DNA of 64,000 nucleotides from the NCBI GenBank assembly GCA_025642075.2, contig JAODUO010000132.1, positions 625,001 to 689,000 of the forward strand, given 5' to 3'. Position numbers and translations under genes: made by a program. The notes beneath the pieces were generated by a model. That model was given only the letters and a program-made list of their open reading frames with translations, ran no database searches and had not been told where the DNA came from. The first letter of the stretch is position 1, and every line of letters starts with the position of its first letter. Positions 12,640 to 29,100 of the stretch are shown here, piece by piece. Source of the DNA: Ridgeia piscesae. Its lineage: Eukaryota; Annelida; Polychaeta; Sabellida; Siboglinidae.

Positions 12640-14335
<1,696 letters not shown>

Positions 14336-14348
14336 TATGAGGGACCGA

Positions 14349-14600
<252 letters not shown>

Positions 14601-14614
14601 ATATAACACTCATT

Positions 14615-16850
14615 CCTTTGTGGATGGCCTGTCACCACGGTTGTGTCGATCTTGCGCAAGAGCCTCCCATGTGTCTATGGCGATGTGTATAGCCCTTAGG
14701 TGTAAATTGACTACATATTTGTATCGCAACCGCTGTCCACCGTGAAAACGTTTCCCTTTGGCTAATTTGCTATAGAATACAGCCTTTGGGAGTCTGCAGT
14801 CATTCATACGGGTGATATGTCCAGTCCAACGGAGTTGGGAAGCTATTAAATTGGCTTCTATGCTGGACATATTAGCCCGCCTCAAGACTTCAACATTTGG
14901 ATGTAGTCTTTCCATGAGTTCCGCAGGATTTGTCGTAGATGTCGGAGATGCATTTTGGAAAGTTTTCTAAAGTGGCGACGATAGAGAGTGTATGTCTCTG
15001 CTGAGTACAGTAGTTTTGGAAGCCCAATTGCCTTGTACACCTTGCATTTTGTGGAGACTGTAATACCATGTTGTGACCATACACTTTCCAGAGCACTCCA
15101 AAGGCTCCAGAGGCAGCATGGATAATTGTTAATTTCCATATCAATGGTGTTGTCAGATGCAACAGTGCTGCCCAGGTATGTGAAGTTCTGAATTGATTTT
15201 AGTGGCGTGCCATAGAATTCAACATGTGGATCGATTGAGGTTTGGCCGGGTGGTGATTGGTAGAGCGTCACAGTTGTCTTTGTTTTGATTGTAAGTCTAA
15301 ATAGGGTTGCAGCTTGTTCAAACTGCTTGCATATCTCTCTGATGTCTTCTAGTGTATGGGCAACGATAGCAGCATCATCTGCAAATAGTAGTTCACGAAT
15401 GCAGAGTTCTCGAGTTTTTGTGCTTGCCTTTAGTCTAGCCAATTGGAATAATTTCCATCAGATCTAGTGCAGATGAAAACTCATGCAGTAAGGTGTTCGG
15501 ACACTGTAGACAGTAGTGCTGCCAGAAAGAGAGTGAACAAGGTAGGTGCCAAGACACATCCTTGCTTTAGTTCATGGCTAATTTCAAATGGATCAGTAGT
15601 TGATCCACCAATAGACAGTGCTCCAGCCATACCATCATGAAATTTTTGAATTCTCTTTAAAAAAAAGTCTCTCACATCCATATCTCCTTAGTAAGATCCA
15701 CAAGTTTGATCTGACCATGGTGTCAAAAGTTTTGGACAAGTAAATGAAGACCATGTAGATGCTTTTTCCTGTAGTAGCTGTTTTTGCAATTTAAATTTTG
15801 CTTGCGCATAGCGTTGTTTTCGGTTTATTGTCTGTTGGAACAATAATGCGTCATGCGTCCTACGCCTTTCCTCAAGCAGTGATAAAATCTCATCATCATT
15901 TTATCAAACCAATCCTTGTGTTTCCTGGTTGTGAGCCCCAGAGTGTCAACAGATGTTTTTTACACTTTCTCACAAAGAGTCTCCCACTGATTATTAATCG
16001 TGCCATTGTATGAAAGGTTCATCGTGTGGGTTTCCATATGCGCTATTAATAGTTTCTGCATCTCAGAATCTGCCAGTTTACTGATATTAGTTTCTTCACA
16101 GGAGTTGGTCCGAATTTCCTTCGAGGTGGCCTGATATGGAGGTTGAACAATGGTAGAATTGGGTAGTGATCGGTTGAACAGTCAGTACCACGCTTAGCAC
16201 GTATACTTCGTACGTCAGCTAAGTCTACTCTTCGTGTTATCACATAGTCTAGCACGTGACAGCGTTTGGAACGAGGGTGTTGCCAAGAGTAGTACCAGTG
16301 ATATGCCATTTTGAAAAAAAGTGTTTGTAATCGCTAATTTGAACAGGCTAATTGGCCAAGATGTGAAGTAATCTGCAACTCTTGCATTGAAATCTCCCAG
16401 TATGATTACTTTATCAGTAGGTGGAATCTTTTGGAGCGTTATCCCAGTAGTTCATAGAATACTTCCTTAACTGATCCAAATTCGTCATAGTTGGTGCATA
16501 GGCACTGATAATGGTTGCACAGCGGGTTTTCCCTATTGGTATTCTAAGGGTGATGAGACGTTCTGATATACCAGTTATAGGTAGTTATTTAACAAGCTGA
16601 TTGGCTATCGCAAATCCTACTCCAGCCTCTCTCATTGGCCGGGCCAGGCTCTTTCCCTATCCAGAAGAAAGTGTAGTTGTTTTCTTGTACCGAACATTGT
16701 CCTTTGAGACGAGTTTCTTGGAGGGCAGCTATGTCTATGTTATAGCGATCAAGTTCTCGGGCAACTAGCGATGTTTGCCTTTGTGGCCTTTCTGCATCTT
16801 TCAAATCCAGCCAGGTCCTCACATTCCATGTTGCTCAAATATGATAGCTT
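14615..16850 (-). mobile_element. APE-endonuclease LINE remnant (craniofacial protein 2-like type)
   Basis: On the minus strand, from high to low coordinate, the pieces fall in the order of one LINE. First is an endonuclease N-terminus (RPQRQTSLVARELDRYNIDI, AALQETRL) at about 16589-16822. Then an endonuclease C-terminus (HPRSKRCHVLDYVITRR, STDHYPI) at 16100-16300, RT motif A near 15700-15745, and the block ELKQGCVLAPTLFTLFLAAL at about 15490-15600. Last come the catalytic LLFADDAAIVAH near 15380 and the C-terminal region (QLRWTGHITRMNDCRLPKAV) at 14.6-14.9 kb. In motif A the expected aspartate appears as tyrosine (IYLSKTFDTM). Many stops and frame changes make it a dead copy. Endonucleases of this kind are often labelled craniofacial development protein 2-like in gene sets; that label is a transposon artefact. 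Confidence 0.82.
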
Positions 16851-17019
16851 CTTCTTCATTTGTTTCGCACTGCGGGTATTGGAGTCCCACCAGCCGCGGT
16901 GTGCTGATCAGGAGTCAAAGCGAACAAGCTATGTACAGGAAGACTAAAATTACTTAAACTACACCAGCATCATATCGAAGATTAAGATAGAAGTCTACAA
17001 AATAACACCCATAATTTAT

Positions 17020-17345
17020 TATCACGAATCTGTACCAAAACGTTTGAGAAATATTGAAATATCACAAAGAACAGGAAACAGGGGACACACTCTAAAGTTA
17101 TTCACCCAAAGGGCTAAACTAAATATAAGAAAAAAAGGTTACTCCAATTACAGTTACCACGAACAGTGAAACAGTGGTATCAGCAACATCACTAAAATCG
17201 TTTAAAACCCGACTAGACGAATTCTTGTCTACGCAGGATATTATATATAACTATGAAACTCAATTACAACTAATTATAAATAATCACAGAACCGGAACAT
17301 GCGATCTCATAGATTCAGAAAATGAAGAACTAATCACATAGCCGA
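17020..17345 (+). mobile_element. LINE C-terminal tail remnant
   Basis: A discontinuous translation gives RNRGHTLKLFTQRAKLNIRK near 17070-17135, then SLKSFKTRLDEFLSTQDI near 17190-17240. This is the usual order at the end of CR1/Jockey-group reverse transcriptase proteins. Frames change between the two pieces. It lies about 300 bases upstream of the COG3 start codon. Confidence 0.6.
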
Positions 17346-17652
17346 GGAACACAGGATCCTAAGATCAGAACAGTCCTAATGTATATAATTATATTGGTAT
17401 ACGTCAGTTACACCTACCTGCTAAACCTGAGGGCGACACAACATTCTTGTGGATCACGTGGACATGTTTCGCAGCCAACTCCGGCTGACTGAGCTGCAAG
17501 ACGCGTTGTCGTGGGCAATCGATTGTTCGTCGACCAATTTCATGCTGAGCTATCCACTAGAGGTGCCACTGATTAATTCGATTATCCGCTAGAGGAGCCA
17601 CTGGTTTTCTCGAGGGTAACATCTGCGCATGCGCCGATGGCGATGTGTCAAC
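17346..17652 (+). promoter_or_regulatory. Short region between LINE debris and COG3 start
   Basis: The COG3 promoter and 5' UTR must lie here, or in the LINE debris, or upstream through an unseen 5' exon. No TATA box or other decisive element is recognised. A short direct repeat ATCCNCTAGAGGNGCCACTG occurs at about 17552 and 17583. The call is positional only. Confidence 0.3.
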
Positions 17653-20600
17653 ATGGCAGACACGTTGCAGCGAGAGCTGCACCAACAAACTAAACAAAGT
17701 CTTGATGCGAAAATATTGCGAGAAAAGTTAACAGCATGGGATACGAAAGACATCCCCAAAGCTCCCCTTACGGACAAACAAAAGGACAGCTTCATGGAAC
17801 TTGCGACCCAGTGGTCAAACCGACCTCTGCCAACGGAGCCAGAGGTGTGGCTTCTTTTCTTTGAGCTCGATTCCGGGGTCCGATATTATCAGAGAGTTGT
17901 GATCGTTTGATTTCATTTATATGTCACATCAAACCTCGTTGGTTAAATTGTCAGTTAGGCCAGCGCAAGCTTAAAGTACATTATAAGTCGCCGGTAAATG
18001 TAAATCGTTTGTTTGTTCTGAAGAACAAACATGGAATATTACTACCACACAGCATTTCACTTGTACTACTACTCACTTCACTAGTTGTAAGTTGTAGACT
18101 AGTTCATGAAATTAATGGCAGTGTGACCATTATAGACTAGTTAGTATAGTAGATAGTTTGTATGCATTTGAGGACCAAGATGTCCAATGTGACAGTTATA
18201 GACTGAATCAGCTAAAGGTGTTGGAACACATGGAATGACAGTGCTAGCAAAGAAATCGCTTGCTCTCATACTTCAAAGTGGGAGGTAGAACTAAATGTGA
18301 TTCGGAAAATGGAGTAGTTCCAATATTTCACAGTGTTGGGAGAGGGGGCACTTGAGGGGAAAATATTCGTGATGGGAGAGTGTAGGCAGCAAGACAGATG
18401 GAGATTAAAAAGGACAGGAATAAAACTAACAGCCTGTATCAGGACCAGCCTCATCCAGAGACTTGGCCAGAGATCGTTCTAACCTGTCTTCAAGTCGGCA
18501 GTTGACTGGCCGGGACATTTTTTTTAAGAGGTGACCAGCTGACCACTATATTAACTAATATAAATTTCCAACTCTAGGTCCCACACCAGTTGGCACAATT
18601 GGTAGTGAAACAACAAATGCTGATAAAACTGGTTTATTATAGAGCAAACTGTACTGGCCAATAATGAATGTAATATATATTAAGTTAATAATGTTTAAGC
18701 CAAGGGTCTGGTCTCATGGGACTAGAGAGGGAAGGAGTGTAACAGATGTCTTATGTTGCAGTTGCCATTGGATGACTCATTGTCTCAGCCGCCCCCGTCT
18801 GTGGTAGGGTCTGGAGGAGATGTGTTGTCTCAACAGCTCTCTCAGTTGGCAGAGCAGAAGATTGAGAATGCACAGCAGGTGAACTCTCTTGTTACATACA
18901 AGAGATACAACCATCACATACATCACATACATTTCATTCAGTTATGTTCTGTGCAGCACTCTGCACATTAATTGCCAATATATAGACCTATAAGACCATA
19001 ACCCATGTTATTTGTATCTTAGATCTCTTTCATAATCTATTTAAAGAACTAAATGGGTAGAATAAATGTTCTACTGGAATGCTATCAGAGTCACTGAATG
19101 AATGTGTTTAAAAACAATATTGATAGAAAATATGTATGAAGGGTGGGTTATAAGAATAAATAGAAATGTGTCACAAAGTTGGACCTTCCGTAAGAAAAAC
19201 AATTCCTTGTCCACAAGCCATCACAGTTTTTACTCTGTTAAATCTTTTAAATATTAGAGATAATTATTTAATGAAACATTGACTAACCTCAGTGTGATTA
19301 ATTTCCTTCAAAGCTCACGTGATAGTTTGGAGTATTGTATCACCTTACTAGTAGAGAGATCAGCAGGTAATACGAATACAGTATCTAGGTTTTATATATT
19401 TCTCTGTTGTAGTTCTTTCTGTGGTTTTCTGAAGTGGAAGAGAAAATTGAAGAAGAAGAGCAGTTTCAAAACAGGTTGGTCGTCTGATTTGTTATCTCAA
19501 GTTGTCTGGTTTGACAACTGATCGGATGTCTGCTCTGTCACATTAGCTGTCATCTGATTTGTTGTCAAGTATGTTACCTGATCTGTCATATGGTCTGTCA
19601 TCTAGACTCTCATATGGTCTGTCTTCTGTTCTGTTGTTTGTGCTGTCATCTGATTTGTCAACTGGTCTGTCATATTTTAGTCTGTTGTCTGTGCTGTCAT
19701 ATATGGTCTGTTATATGTGCTGTCATATATGGTCTGTTGTCTGGGCTGTCATGTATGGTCTGTTGTCTGGGCTATCATATATGGTCTGTCATATATGGCC
19801 TGTCAGATGTCCATGTAAGAGTGCAGATACCAGACTGAAGCAGTTGCTCAGTTGCTCAGTGAAGTGTTGCTTTGTGTTTGGTGCAGTGAATACATGGATG
19901 ACTTGAAGGCGTATCGCGATGAATGCGGCTCAGTGCTCAGTGAAGTGTCTCAGGCGCTCAGTTTCCTCAGTGAACTCAAGTGCAAGTATGTGAACGTGTC
20001 GATGAAGACGAATGCATTGCACGAGGCTTGTGAGAACCTGCTGGAGGAACAGGTGGGTGCAACAGACAGGTGGCTGCAGTACACAGGTGATTCGACATGT
20101 TCAGCTTTATAGAAACATATTGCTGTAAACGAATATGGTGTTGGTGTTTAGACTATCTGAAGACATCTGGAACTAACCATCATCTGAGTAATATTACACT
20201 GTTTGCTTACCGAAGAAATAGTTGAAATCATGGAGCTGTTCTGTTTTTATAACTTCGTTGTATCATTAAAATTGGTGTGTGATTAACATAAGCTGTATAG
20301 TAACACAATTGTGTACATTAAAACCAGCATCTGACCACTGAAATATTGTACTAAGATGTCTGTCAGTTGAGTGTGATTGGTTACTGTGCTGTCAATTAAT
20401 CTACTATGTACACAATATCCCAATATAGCAGGTATGTAGCCATAATGTAGGTGTAACAATTTGTGAGAAGGTGCACATGCACTGTCATGCAATGATGTCA
20501 CGGCATTAAATTATTTCATGGCTGTGACATGACCATTTGTGTTTCTATAAACATGAAAGTGTGGTCCGATGTGTTTGGTCTGATTTTCTAGAGCAGTGTA

Positions 20601-23600
20601 GTTATTACATCAACCATGAATGTCTTAGAAATTCAGATGATATCACTTAGTTGTTGTTGTGATATGATATATTGTGATGCAACATAAACAGACAGGCACT
20701 AGAAATTAGAGTAGTTATGTGGAGAGAAAGAGGCACCTGGGTGTGAATTGTTGGAGCCTGTAGAGTTCAGTGGTTGCTACAAGTCGGTGAGTGAGTTGGG
20801 CAGTCAGTCAATATTCTGAATATTATATTTTATGTGCGTTTGTCTGTTGTTTCAGAGTCAACTGATGAACACAGCTGAATGCATCAATAGCAAACTGTCT
20901 TTCTTCAATGAACTTGACCGACTCTCAACTGTAAGTGGTAAATAATAATAGTAGTAGTAATTATAATTAATCTAATCTCCTATGGTGCTTTAACTAATTT
21001 GTCAAACTCTCTAGCATTGGTTCACTTGTCACCCATGTCAATATTGATGTTTGACTTTAAGATTTACTCATGTTTCCTGGATTGGCTTGCCCAGTGTAGA
21101 TCAGTTATGTGTGTCTATCTACATTTGGCAGTAATAACAGACACATCTCACGCGTATGTGTATAATAATATTGTCTCAAATGTAGGTAATATTTCCATTT
21201 GTTGATTGTCGAGAATTCTGGTAATTTTTTAAGATTTTTTATTTCACATTGATAAACAATTATTTTATAAATAATATAATAATAAAGTATAATTAATACT
21301 TAAAGGTGACCTTTCTTAGTTTTGGTTTCATGATAAGGATGCATTCAACTTTGGGCACATTTGCCATGTTTCAAATGTATGTTATATGTAGAATTAATAA
21401 TTTGGTCTGCTATTGAGAGTATCTGTTATGACATAAATTTAAGATTGATTTTATATGAGTGATTGTCCTGTATTAATTAATATGTTCTGTTTTTCATCAG
21501 AAACTGAACTCTCAGACGTTGTCAGTTACAAGCGAGTCGTTCATTCCAATGTTATCTCGACTAGATGAGTGTATAGCCTACTTGAGGACAAATGTAAGTG
21601 AAACGTTTCATCCAGCTACAGTATTTGAAACAAATGTATTTTTAACCACATACTTAGTCTACTACAATTGTCTATCTCTGTTTTATATTCAAAGTGCTCT
21701 TTGTATTGTATTCAAAGTGCTCTTTGTATATGTTTTGTTTTCAGTAAAACAGTAATTTTTTAGTCTTACTTGTTAATTTATATTATTTCTACTTTAAATG
21801 TGTTACAGTTTTGTTCAGTTCAAAATGTTGTTTGGTTTCAACCAGTATTGTCATCTACTGTATACATTTTGACATTGATTTGCTAACTTAACCCCTTTGC
21901 GCCGCATTTTGTCTTCTCCTGTAACCCCTTTCATTTTGTTTTGCATTCTTTCTTAACCCACCTTCACCCTCTATTTCCTTTTGCCTTTCACTCTGCTTTT
22001 TATACCTTAACCCCTTTCACCCTGTTTTGCTTTCTACCTTAACCACAATCACCCTGTTTTGCTTTCTACCTTAACCACAATCACCCTGTTTTGCTTTCTA
22101 CCTTAACCACAATCACCCTGTTTTGCTTTCTACCTTAACCACAATCACCCTGTTTTGCTTTCAACCGTAACCCCTTTCACCCTGTTTAACTTTCTACGTT
22201 AACCCCTGTCACCCTGTCTTACTCCCCGTCCTATATTACAGCCCCAGTTCAGGGAGTCGGAGTTGTTCCTGGCGAAGTACCGTCACTGTCTGTCACGTGC
22301 TCTCAGTCTCATCCGCACTCACGTCTTCAACATCCTCAACGGAGCCACACAGCAGGTTCTGCCTAACAAGGTGGGTTGACACTTGACACGTCATCACAGG
22401 TCCAGTCCTGTCACTGGTAGATTCACTCAATGTCACTTGTAATAATAATATAACAACAATAATAGTAGTAGTACTTCCATAGTGCTTATATCCTTGACAA
22501 TTTAAGCCTAGGTGCACAACAAACAGAATCATTACATGTCGTCTGAAATGGAGACAGGCAAGAGTTGACATTAGACCATAGGACAGCTGAAAATTCACAC
22601 TGGGAATGCAGTTTCAAAGACGTTTTGAGACTTATGAAAGGTTGTTATTTTTACAGATGAATTAATTGTCATGGGGAGTTGATTCCAGATTTTTTATCTG
22701 GCTACAGAACAAGAAGCTACAGTGTTTCCACATTATGTTACGTTTCCCAAACATATCTGCTTGTTGACAAAAAAGGGGTCTTACAAAAAGGTTTGATGAA
22801 ATCATAAAATAAACTGTTAAATATATTTTTGGTTAGCTGTGTTTTGGTTCAACAAAAATGGCAAAGTACCAAGACAATTCAGTCATTCACAAACTACCAG
22901 CTCTGATTATCAGAGTTATTTTGATTTCAATAAATGTAAACCATATTATATTAACCCATTACTTATTAGTTCAAATATTCATGCCACGTGAACAAGAGTG
23001 AAACATGTTTTTGTTTTCTTTTCTAGCCTGTCATTGACATTTCGGTGGTAAGCCATCTGTAATGTTACACTAATTATAAAAATAGTTAGAGGTATTGATA
23101 TGGCGACAACAGTCACAGTTTTGAGTTGCATTTCTTCAAAGAGCTTATGACTAGTCTCTTAATCTTGTATAATCCTTTACTATAATATAGTTAAAAAATC
23201 TTAATTATTTTAACATAGTTAAGAAGTTGTGGTTATGGTAATATACATACTTAAGAAGTTATTTGATTTTTAACCAACCGTGTCAGCATTCTTCATGTGT
23301 ACATTTTAACATATAACATGACATGTAATTTTAAGGTGGCTTGTGTAACTGGTTTATGGTTAATTGAATAGTTACAGTATATTTTGAATAAGTTCTACAC
23401 TCATTGCTTCTAAAACTTGATAGATACTAATAATATTCATGATCATGACAATGAGTTCAGTACTGAGTTTTTCACAGTGATTTTAAATATGAAACAGTTA
23501 TCGCTGAATGGCATTTTATTTAATATAAACACTACAACATTATGTGTGAATATGTCAGTGTCATAGAATCCATTTCAGGGAATTGTATGTATGAGTGATA

Positions 23601-26118
23601 GAAACGGCTTACTGCCATGCCACCGGAATGAAACTACAGTGTGGTTGATAACAAACAGAGTGGGACAATGTTTTGGATTCTAAAACCTTGTGCTAACTGT
23701 CAAATGTCTCCTGTAAGACTCCTAAGACACTGAGGCACTTTCTGAATTTAACTGAAATTTATTGTTCGCAACATGACATGGATTTTTGGAGCTATCACAG
23801 AAACCATGTGTGCGTTGTGAAAACTGTTAGAATTTACATCAAGAATAACAAACATCCAACATAACTACTTTAGGAACCTGCTTCTGTGTCTGAGTTTGGT
23901 GCCATTCAAGTGTGATTTAAGTCACTTTGAGCCCATTGTCAGTTAAACTTACCCTTCTTGTTCAGTACGCATACATCTCAATACCTATTTGTGGATCTCA
24001 GTGGGTCGGTGACAAAAGCATTGGACTCTCAATTGAGAGAGCTTGTGTTCAGATCCTGTGCAGATCCTTGGGCAAGTTCAGTCACTCTACGTTGTTCCAG
24101 TTCACTCTGCTGTATGAATGAGTACTTGGCTATAGACAGTGGTGGTTATTTGTGTAGATTAGTCTTCACATAACTGAAAGCATCCCAGATAAGTCGAGAT
24201 GGAGGTTGATTGATGCAGTCTGCCAGTGTGTACAGCTAGAGTACTCCTGTCGACTGGATATTGCACCATATAAAACAACGTACCTTTACCTTACCTTATG
24301 TCTCAGAATTTGTAGCATTTGTATGTTTTTGCTGAAACAGCCCGAGTGTGTCGTGAGGATGACAGTGGATGTCTGGGTAAGGAGAGGGTTAATGGGTGGT
24401 TCTTGCCTGGGTAAGGACAGGGTTAATGAGTGGTTCTTGTGTGACATCTGTACATCGGGGGCTATTTCTTGCGACTGTGTCTGTTTCGGATATTTCTGGT
24501 TGATCCACTCGAGTGTGTTTGTGTTTGACGGTACTTGATGGAATGTTTACAGTGATGTTACAGGTCCTGTCTCATCACGTCAACAAATGCAGTTTAGTAT
24601 GTGCTACTCAAAATACCCTGATTCTGCTCTGGTGAATAATCTTTGACAATAGGTAGTGGGAACCACAAGTATTTTATGACAGTCTGGCCAATAGCTATTG
24701 TGTATTCATTAGCTGCTCATCTAGTGATTAGAAATATGTTATTTCAGTTTGTGTCTGTTATAATTTGTTTGTTTCGGTTACTGACACGTTTCAGTGTTGA
24801 TATCGGTTAGATAGTAGTATTAGGTTTGCATTCAATCTTTACTGACTGTGCATGTATCTATGGGCCTACAGCATATGGAAGTTGCTTTTTGGTGCAAAAC
24901 TCGACATGAAAATCAAATGTAAACATACATTATTAAAGGAGGGTGCAAGTTCCTCTTCTTTTTTCAAGAATTGGCTGAGCAATAATTTGTATCAGGAAGT
25001 CTGATATCTAAAACATGGGAAAGTTAAACATCAAAGTTATTGCAGTTAACTCTATTCACCTCTGTATTATTGCAAATCAATTTTGTTCTGAAACTGGATG
25101 TTTTGTTTACTATTATTGTGAACGAGTTGTAGGTGGAATTTTTCAAACATTGTTCCGCAGCTTAACAACATAACTAAACACAAATTGGCAGGCAGTAAAT
25201 GCTTAACAACCAAGCTGTAGTCATAATGACGTAATATTAAATGAAAAAAATTAAACTTAACAGCTCACTTTAAAAATTCCCAGGCTGGCTGCAGTGGCCT
25301 GATGTAACAGGGTTGAGATTTTGTCATGAGATCTTCAAATCAACATGCAGTCGTTTCAGTTACAAGTGTTAATGCGTTCATTCCTACATGGCATGCTGAG
25401 CATGACGTTGTTAGTACTTAAAAAAAAAATATTTTCAGATACTGTATTTCGAAATAAGAGATAATAAAGTAAAGAGCCAAAAAAATGTCTTGGGTCGTAT
25501 CACATTAATTTGAAAATGGATCATTTATTGCTGTATTGAGTATAACTAAATTATATACTGTCAGTCTCTGTTGGTTCCAGGAGATTCCTGCCCCAGCCGA
25601 TGACGCCTTCACATTATTCTATGGCAAGTTCAGGGCTAATGCCCCCAGAGTGAAGGGGTTACTAGACCAAATACAGCAACGCACGGACAAGGGACCTGAG
25701 TAGGCTGCCCTTCACTGTTATTCTTAAATCTACCGTCATTTACTGGCCGACACACAGTACAATACAATACATTAACCATTAATGTGGTTGAGATGTGTAT
25801 TTTGTATCATTCAGTAATTAACACTAAGTCTTATCAAGTTGTTGTTCAGTTACTCAGAAATTATTATCAATGTGAACAAGATTAGCTATATATTTTAGGT
25901 TATAAAATTAATGTGCCACAATGTTTTTTTAATAGTACAAACCCAGTCTGCTTCCCGGAAACTGGACAAGCAAATAACAAACAGTACACAACTATTATGG
26001 CCCGTGTGTAGCATGAAATGTTAATAACACAAACCCTTTTTTATTAATTCGGATTTTGGCGAATGGTATAGTTCAAACATGGGTTGGATTTGACCTCTTT
26101 TTCTGAAAATAAAATCTT

Positions 26119-26155
<37 letters not shown>

Positions 26156-29100
26156 TGGCAATCCATTTAGCTGAACAGCCTAGGTTTTTAGGAAACTGAA
26201 TTTATGCAAATTATAACTTAAACAAACATAGATATTTAAAATAGAGCCATTAACTGTATATTTTATCTCAGGTATAATAATAATTCCATTGCTTAATATA
26301 GCGTTTTTTAAGTAATTAAATGCCAAACAAAGTGCTTCATGTAGCATGGCATGTTGACTAAATCTAAAATGTAAATTAATTAAATAAATAAGCCAAAATA
26401 AATAAGCTAATATAAATAATTAAATATGCTAAGATAAATAAACTAAGATAAATAAAAATAAATAAATTACGGTGTAAAAATACAGTTTCAAACAGAACAA
26501 TTTAAAATCAATGAATGCTGTTAAACAGAAATCAGTTGTAGGTATTTGTATGTTATTTTGTTTGTTGAAGGTACGACCAGTTGCTGCGGGACTGTCATCA
26601 ATGCTACTTCCAGCAGAGGGAGCTGCTACTTGGGCCGAGCATCACGAATGCTGTCAAGGAACTGGCCGGCAAACATGTCCGGGATCACTGCGCTTTGGTG
26701 AGGCCAGCGCTCACCAACTCTTAATGGTTTTTAAGAAAAATCCACTTATTTTGAAGCATAACTTGATGAAAGGTACAAGATTTCATCCCATCACTCAAAG
26801 GTCTTGGTCACCTACTGTTGTCACGTGTGATGGCTCAAGTGTTGGTGGGATAATTTGGTTGTAGATCTGCAGTATTTACAAAAACAAAAAAATCTTGGAA
26901 CCCAGAACAATATGTTCCATCATTTCAATTGTTGCAGAACTCAAGCCATTTGATATTAATAAGTGATATGTAAACGTAGGGGCCATAGGCAGAGTTGGTC
27001 GTTCTGGTAAAATGCGTGTTATATTTGATGGAATGAAACATTTTAAAGCTGTCTTAAAACTTTATACAAAGCCACTTAATTGGTGGTGTACAAACATGGC
27101 ACAGTGAAAATACTATAAGAAAGCTAAATATTTTACAAAAAACACTAACGATCATAGAAAAGATAGAAGTCACACCAATGCTATTTTTAAATCTAAAAAT
27201 ATTGTTAAAATCTGATATTGACAGGATGCATGACTAACTGTTTATGTATGACTATCACCATAGTACTCTATGTAAATCCTTTAAACAGTACAGTGTATAT
27301 ACAAAAAAGAATCTAGTCACAAACACCAGAATTACTAGACAACAAAACCTCTTGCATTGCAGTGAAGCCTAGAACACAATGCTTCTTCTAGGTTAAGACT
27401 TTGATACGAAACATTAAAGCCAGATAGAAATATTTATTATCCAGTCAATATCTGGACAACTACTGTGTATTGCATAAATCCCAGATGTTTGGAATGCAGT
27501 TAAGTATTTGTTTAATTTACATTTGGATTTGTTCAAATGTGTTATCATTTTTATAACAGTAATGTTCGTCAATTTTTTTTTTCTTAATCGCACCCCACTG
27601 TCAGAAGATGTCACGCACTCGTGATAGTCAGTGAATATGAATGTGTATTTATATTTGAAATGGGATCAGCGGAAGATGTCGTATAAAGTGTCATGTGTCC
27701 ACCATCCAAGACAGTGTTACTTTTTCAAATATTGTTATTGTGCTCGTACAATGTTACGTTGTTTTACTTGCAAAATACATTGTATTTTTATTACATGCAT
27801 CTGCAATGTGTGAATGTTGCCAGGCGGCAGTGTCTTCATGTGTCACATCTCTGTTTCAGGTTCGAAGTGGTAGTGCCTTCATGGTGCACGTCTGTGAAGA
27901 TGAACATCAACTGTTTTATCATTTCTTCTCCCACGCGACTCCTCTCCTTGAGTAAGTCTCAGTAGCTGATGCATTTCTTATGTAGGTATTGTTACACATC
28001 TTTCCCTTTTTATTATACAGTTAATCATTTCAGTCTTACACCCCTCATCTGCTGTGACCACTGTGCAGCAAAATTGACTACCTAATTTCAAGTCAAGATT
28101 TGAGGATCAAATATGCATTTTATGAATAGAGATGTTATATATTTTTGGGAAGTGTGATAATCAGCTAGTAAAATGAACTGTACTCTATTACACTGACAAC
28201 ACGGTACACCAGTCTTGCTCTGGGCTCACGCTGTCACTGTCATTGTCACTCGCATCTGAGTAATGATAAAAGTGCTCCACTGTCACAGTCAGTTTCGTTG
28301 GTAAGTTAGTCAACATTGTCGTACTTGTAATTTTTAATGTCATCATCCAGGATAGCTTCTTCACCAAAACTATCAAATAAGCCATCCAAAACATACCATG
28401 GCAACTCACTGGTTGAAATACTGCCTTCCACCATTGTGGCCACCGTTGATTTGAATAATCCATCTTCAAAACCCGGGAAACTATCTGTAAACTATGACAA
28501 TGATTAAATAGGTAATTTATTCAGTTACAAACAAGTGGCTCCATGTAGTGGATATTTATGAATTAAAATGCTTTGAAGGCAAAGATTGTCAAAACCCGAA
28601 TAGCAGTCACCATACAGAAGTGTCACAAGCCATGCGGCCACTAAATGGGCATGCCGTACGGAAATGGTTAAATCTCACAATTAATGTCATCCTTGGGCCT
28701 GGAAAATATGCCCTGATTAGCAAGGTGACCTCATTGGTTAGACAAATTTACTTCAATGATGGAAAAATACAAAATCATTGTTAGGCTGTTACTAATGTGC
28801 AGTTAAAATGGGAAGCTGTAGGCCTCACATGCTCTCGTTGTAGTGCGATGCTGGAAGGATTCTGTCACAAGTTATATGACGTCTTTCGACCACTCATCAT
28901 CCACATCAACCATCTGGAAACACTCGCAGAACTCTGTAGTATTCTCAAGGTCTGTAAATGTTGTCTAAATGAGTTCATTTATGTATGTTAACTTTTTTCC
29001 CAATAGACAGTTTGCAATCAACTGCCTTACTTTCAGGGATTAATATACGACACTTGTGAAGAAATTTACAGCATTAATTCCTCTTGGTTAAGTGTTTGTA

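Noticed and set aside
28188..28469. 93-residue minus-strand frame in COG3 intron 10
   Set aside because: Asp/Ser-rich end looks protein-like, but another frame over the same bases is equally plausible and no family is recognised. It may be a transposon relic.
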